From Bacteroidota bacterium (GTDB lineage: Bacteria; Bacteroidota; Rhodothermia; Rhodothermales; UBA10348), in NCBI GenBank assembly GCA_029262835.1, contig JAJCYQ010000003.1, forward strand, positions 61,562 to 125,561: a DNA stretch of 64,000 nt, read 5' to 3'. Shown here piece after piece: positions 61,843 to 64,000 of the stretch. Below the pieces are notes generated by a model, which saw only the letters and a list, made by a program, of their open reading frames with translations, searched no databases and was not told the DNA's origin. Every line of letters begins with the position of its first letter. Within the stretch, counting starts at the first letter, position 1. Made by a program: the position numbers and the translations under genes.

Positions 61843-62718
61843 ATGATCCCCAAGGAACTGTTCAAGAAAATCAGGCAGATCGAAATCCGGACCAAGGGCC
61901 TGGTGAGCAACATCTTCGGAGGAGAGTACCACTCGGCGTTCAAGGGGCAGGGCATGGAATTTGCCGAGGTGCGGCCCTACCAGTTCGGGGACGACATCCG
62001 ATCCATTGACTGGAACGTGTCGGCGCGCTATGACGACACGTTCGTCAAAATTTTCGAGGAAGAACGCGAACAGACCGTGATGCTGGCCGTGGACGTATCC
62101 GGGTCTGGTGATTTCGGGTCGGTAGACAAACTGAAGCGGGAAATTGCGGCAGAAATCTGCGCCGTCATGGCATTCAGTGCCATCCAGAATAACGACAAGG
62201 TGGGGCTGCTTCTGTTTTCCGACCAGATTGAGCTTTTCGTGCCGCCGAAAAAGGGACGCCGCCATGTGCTGCGCGTCATCAGGGACCTCTTTGCGCACGA
62301 GACGCAGTCGCCGCGCACCCGAATCGCGTGTGCGCTCGAACACATGCTTCATGTTCTTCAGCGCCGAAGCATTGTGCTCGTCATCAGTGATTTCATGGAT
62401 ACGGGCTTCGAAACGTCGCTGCGCATGCTGGCCCGTCGTCACGACACGATTGCTGTACACCTGACCGATCCCCTGGAGGACATACTTCCCGATGCCGGAC
62501 TCGTGGACATGGTAGATCCGGAATCGGGCGCATTCATCACGGTCGATACGTCCAATTTTGATGTACGTGAGACCTTTGAGGCCATCGCTGGAGAGCGCAC
62601 GGCGGAACTGAACGGTCTGTTTCGTCGTGCGCGCGTGGACCGGATTCCGATCCAGGCCGACGAAGGGTATGTAGATCCACTCATCCAGTTCTTCCGAAAA
62701 CGCCACAAGATGCACTGA
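61843..62718 (+). CDS. DUF58 domain protein of the Bat operon
   Basis: ATG 61843 gives 291 residues. The DUF58 signature is clear: IRTKGLVSNIFGGEYHSAFKGQGMEFAEVRPYQFGDDIRSIDWNVSARYDDTFVKIFEEEREQTVMLAVDVSGSGDFG, with a MIDAS-like DVSGS. Such proteins lie between a MoxR ATPase and Bat proteins and are thought to help fold or assemble secreted protein complexes. No moxR gene precedes it; YceI is divergent. BatA-like genes follow. Confidence 0.93.
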   Translation: MIPKELFKKIRQIEIRTKGLVSNIFGGEYHSAFKGQGMEFAEVRPYQFGDDIRSIDWNVSARYDDTFVKIFEEEREQTVMLAVDVSGSGDFGSVDKLKREIAAEICAVMAFSAIQNNDKVGLLLFSDQIELFVPPKKGRRHVLRVIRDLFAHETQSPRTRIACALEHMLHVLQRRSIVLVISDFMDTGFETSLRMLARRHDTIAVHLTDPLEDILPDAGLVDMVDPESGAFITVDTSNFDVRETFEAIAGERTAELNGLFRRARVDRIPIQADEGYVDPLIQFFRKRHKMH

Positions 62719-62719
62719 G

Positions 62720-63838
62720 GTGACTGTCCTCTCCCACATAGTCCGGTACGCGTCTGCCGCCTTTGCACTCGTATTGCTCCTGGTCGGGCCGCTCAAGGCC
62801 CAACGGGCTACGAGTCATATACCGGTCGACAGCGTGTACGCCGGTGACCGGTTCGATCTGATTGTCGAACTGGGCCACGATGGTCTTGGCGAAAGCCTCT
62901 TTCCGCATGAACTGATTCCGGACAGTCTGATCGCCGGGAATCGCATGCGTCTACCGATCGGGGACTTCCTCCTGCTCGCGGTGCGGTCGAGGGGTGAGCG
63001 CCAGGTGTCAGACGGTATCCGGCTGGACAGCGTCGTGTACGAGGCGACAACGTTCGCCATCGACACGGCCCGCGTTGATGCCATTCCTGTTGGAATTATA
63101 GATGGGGTCGATACGACGCTGGTACTCGCCGACGGCGCTGAAATCCGGGTCGCTTCCCTGCTGGGAGAAGCCAACCCGGAGCTGCGGGACATCACGGACC
63201 TGGCCCTCTTCCCCCGGTCCTGGTGGCCCTGGGTGCTCGGACTCCTGCTGGGCCTCGTCGCGGCGTGGCTGGTGTGGCGACACGTGCGTTCAGCGCAGGG
63301 GCCGTCGGCCGACCAGGTTCCCGCGCCTGCGCCCGTACCTCCCATCGAGGAAGCCCTTGCGCGCCTGGCAGAACTCGAGGCCATGGACCTTCGCTCTGTA
63401 CCCGATATCAAGGCGTGGTACATTGAATTGACGTCCATTCTTCGCACGTACTTCGCCGAACGCGCTGAAGTGCATGCGCTGGAAGCCACAACGGGCGAAC
63501 TGATCAATGACCTCATGCGACTGCGCGCTGACCGGCCTGTGCCACGGGAATGGATTGAGGCGCTGCACAACGTGCTGGATGAGGCAGATCTGGTGAAATT
63601 CGCCGATATGCGGCCCGTCGTAGACAAAACCCAGCACCTGCTCCGTTCCAGCCGGGAGACGATCGAACAGACGGAACGCGCCTACCGTCTCGCTGAGGAC
63701 GAGGCCCGCCGACGCGAAGCCTTGGCGGCCGAAGCGTACAAACCGGAACGCGCCCAGCAGGAAGCGGCCAGCGCAACCTCGTCTCCCGAGCACGAGGACA
63801 CCGAGTCGACCCATCACACACCCGGCAAGACGCCCTGA
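62720..63838 (+). CDS. BatD/DUF4381-like membrane protein of the Bat operon
   Basis: GTG 62720 gives 372 residues with a signal peptide (YASAAFALVLLLVGPLKAQ). A periplasmic beta domain (VDSVYAGDRFDLIVEL, YEATTFAIDTARVDAIPV) is followed by a membrane helix near 172-190 (WWPWVLGLLLGLVAAWLVW) and a cytoplasmic helical domain (ELEAMDLRSVPDIKAWYIELTSILRTYFAERAEVHALEATTGEL). This layout matches the DUF4381/BatD-like genes that sit between DUF58 and BatA. It overlaps none of its neighbours but is one base from DUF58. Confidence 0.8.
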   Translation: MTVLSHIVRYASAAFALVLLLVGPLKAQRATSHIPVDSVYAGDRFDLIVELGHDGLGESLFPHELIPDSLIAGNRMRLPIGDFLLLAVRSRGERQVSDGIRLDSVVYEATTFAIDTARVDAIPVGIIDGVDTTLVLADGAEIRVASLLGEANPELRDITDLALFPRSWWPWVLGLLLGLVAAWLVWRHVRSAQGPSADQVPAPAPVPPIEEALARLAELEAMDLRSVPDIKAWYIELTSILRTYFAERAEVHALEATTGELINDLMRLRADRPVPREWIEALHNVLDEADLVKFADMRPVVDKTQHLLRSSRETIEQTERAYRLAEDEARRREALAAEAYKPERAQQEAASATSSPEHEDTESTHHTPGKTP

Positions 63839-63840
63839 TC

Positions 63841-63945
63841 GTGGAATTCCAACATCCATATGTCCTGTTGCTGCTCCTCGTCGTGGCGGGGGGCGCGGTC
63901 CGCGCCTGGAAGGCGCGGCGGCGGCGTGGGGGGGGGGGTGTTTGA
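63841..63945 (+). CDS. Start of a BatA-like gene, broken by the contig end
   Basis: GTG 63841 begins VEFQHPYVLLLLLVVAGGAVRAWKARRR, the usual start of aerotolerance BatA/BatB proteins (a Phe-x-x-Pro start before a membrane helix). It follows the previous gene by two bases. From about 63928 the sequence is almost only G and C, giving a false stop at 63943-63945. The real gene should continue for ~300 codons. Confidence 0.55.
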   Translation: MEFQHPYVLLLLLVVAGGAVRAWKARRRRGGGGV

Positions 63946-64000
63946 GGCGCCCCCCCCCCCCCCCCCCCGGCGCGCGCGGGGGGGCGCCCGCCGCCCCGCC
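63928..64000. other. Low-complexity G/C tail, probably an assembly or sequencing artefact
   Basis: The last ~73 bases consist nearly only of G and C homopolymers with one short GTTTGAG. No coding or structural meaning is visible, and the change coincides with loss of the BatA frame. It looks like poor-quality read ends retained at the contig edge. Confidence 0.8.

Noticed and set aside
1..64000. CRISPR array, rRNA or tRNA genes
   Set aside because: No regularly spaced repeats and no conserved rRNA or tRNA segments were seen on either strand by eye; a short tRNA could still be missed.

Overview
The window looks like one contig of a GC-rich (roughly 60%) aerobic bacterium of the Bacteroidota/Rhodothermota side of the tree. 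That is an inference from gene content: a three-gene type-B succinate dehydrogenase (sdhC-sdhA-sdhB), a citrate synthase next to it, a B12-dependent ribonucleotide reductase, an RNase E/G with a split S1 domain, a Bat-type DUF58 operon, many Sec lipoproteins and no rRNA or tRNA. A Rhodothermales-like marine organism fits best, but no marker gene proves it. The last ~70 bases are almost pure G/C homopolymer and look like an assembly or read artefact.

Bases 1-5,840 are accessory. They hold a DUF2975/XRE/CPBP operon, a VOC protein, a decayed DUF2283 gene, an HNH endonuclease with a possible PUA/EVE-like N-terminus, two unknown small genes, a 5'-truncated Rpn-type gene beside twin palindromes, and an antitoxin-like protein with no toxin.

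Bases 5,841-18,110 are a defence island and the main discovery candidate. On the minus strand, hsdM, rhuM, hsdS, a SIR2-domain protein, a HerA-like ATPase, hsdR and a YgjP-type metallopeptidase run as one operon. Junctions are ATGA overlaps or 2-base gaps. A second, different SIR2 protein follows after 37 bases. A complete type I restriction-modification system therefore carries a SIR2-HerA abortive-infection pair between its specificity and restriction genes. A PD-(D/E)XK/DUF4268 protein is divergent from the operon, and a long nested palindrome ends the island.

Bases 18,322-38,614 mix core and peripheral genes: nrdJ with a repeat-rich upstream region, a propeller sensor kinase and LuxR-type regulator pair, a candidate TumE-type toxin pair, the CCA-adding enzyme, a DUF411 protein, a membrane serine protease, a sugar-use cluster (NupG-like transporter, TIM-barrel protein, DUF1080 lipoprotein), and an operon of small membrane proteins, YbjQ and a membrane-anchored MutS homologue. 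A 269-bp MITE-like element with perfect 30-bp terminal inverted repeats lies at 38,675-38,943.

Bases 39,105-63,945 are mostly housekeeping. A cell-wall cluster holds an MltD-like transglycosylase with four LysM repeats, an ECF sigma factor with anti-sigma factor, and an amidase. It is followed by apt, RidA, an SDR, a PqqB-like lipoprotein, an S9 peptidase, RNase E/G, citrate synthase, sdhCAB, yceI-purQ, and the start of a Bat operon cut off by the contig end.
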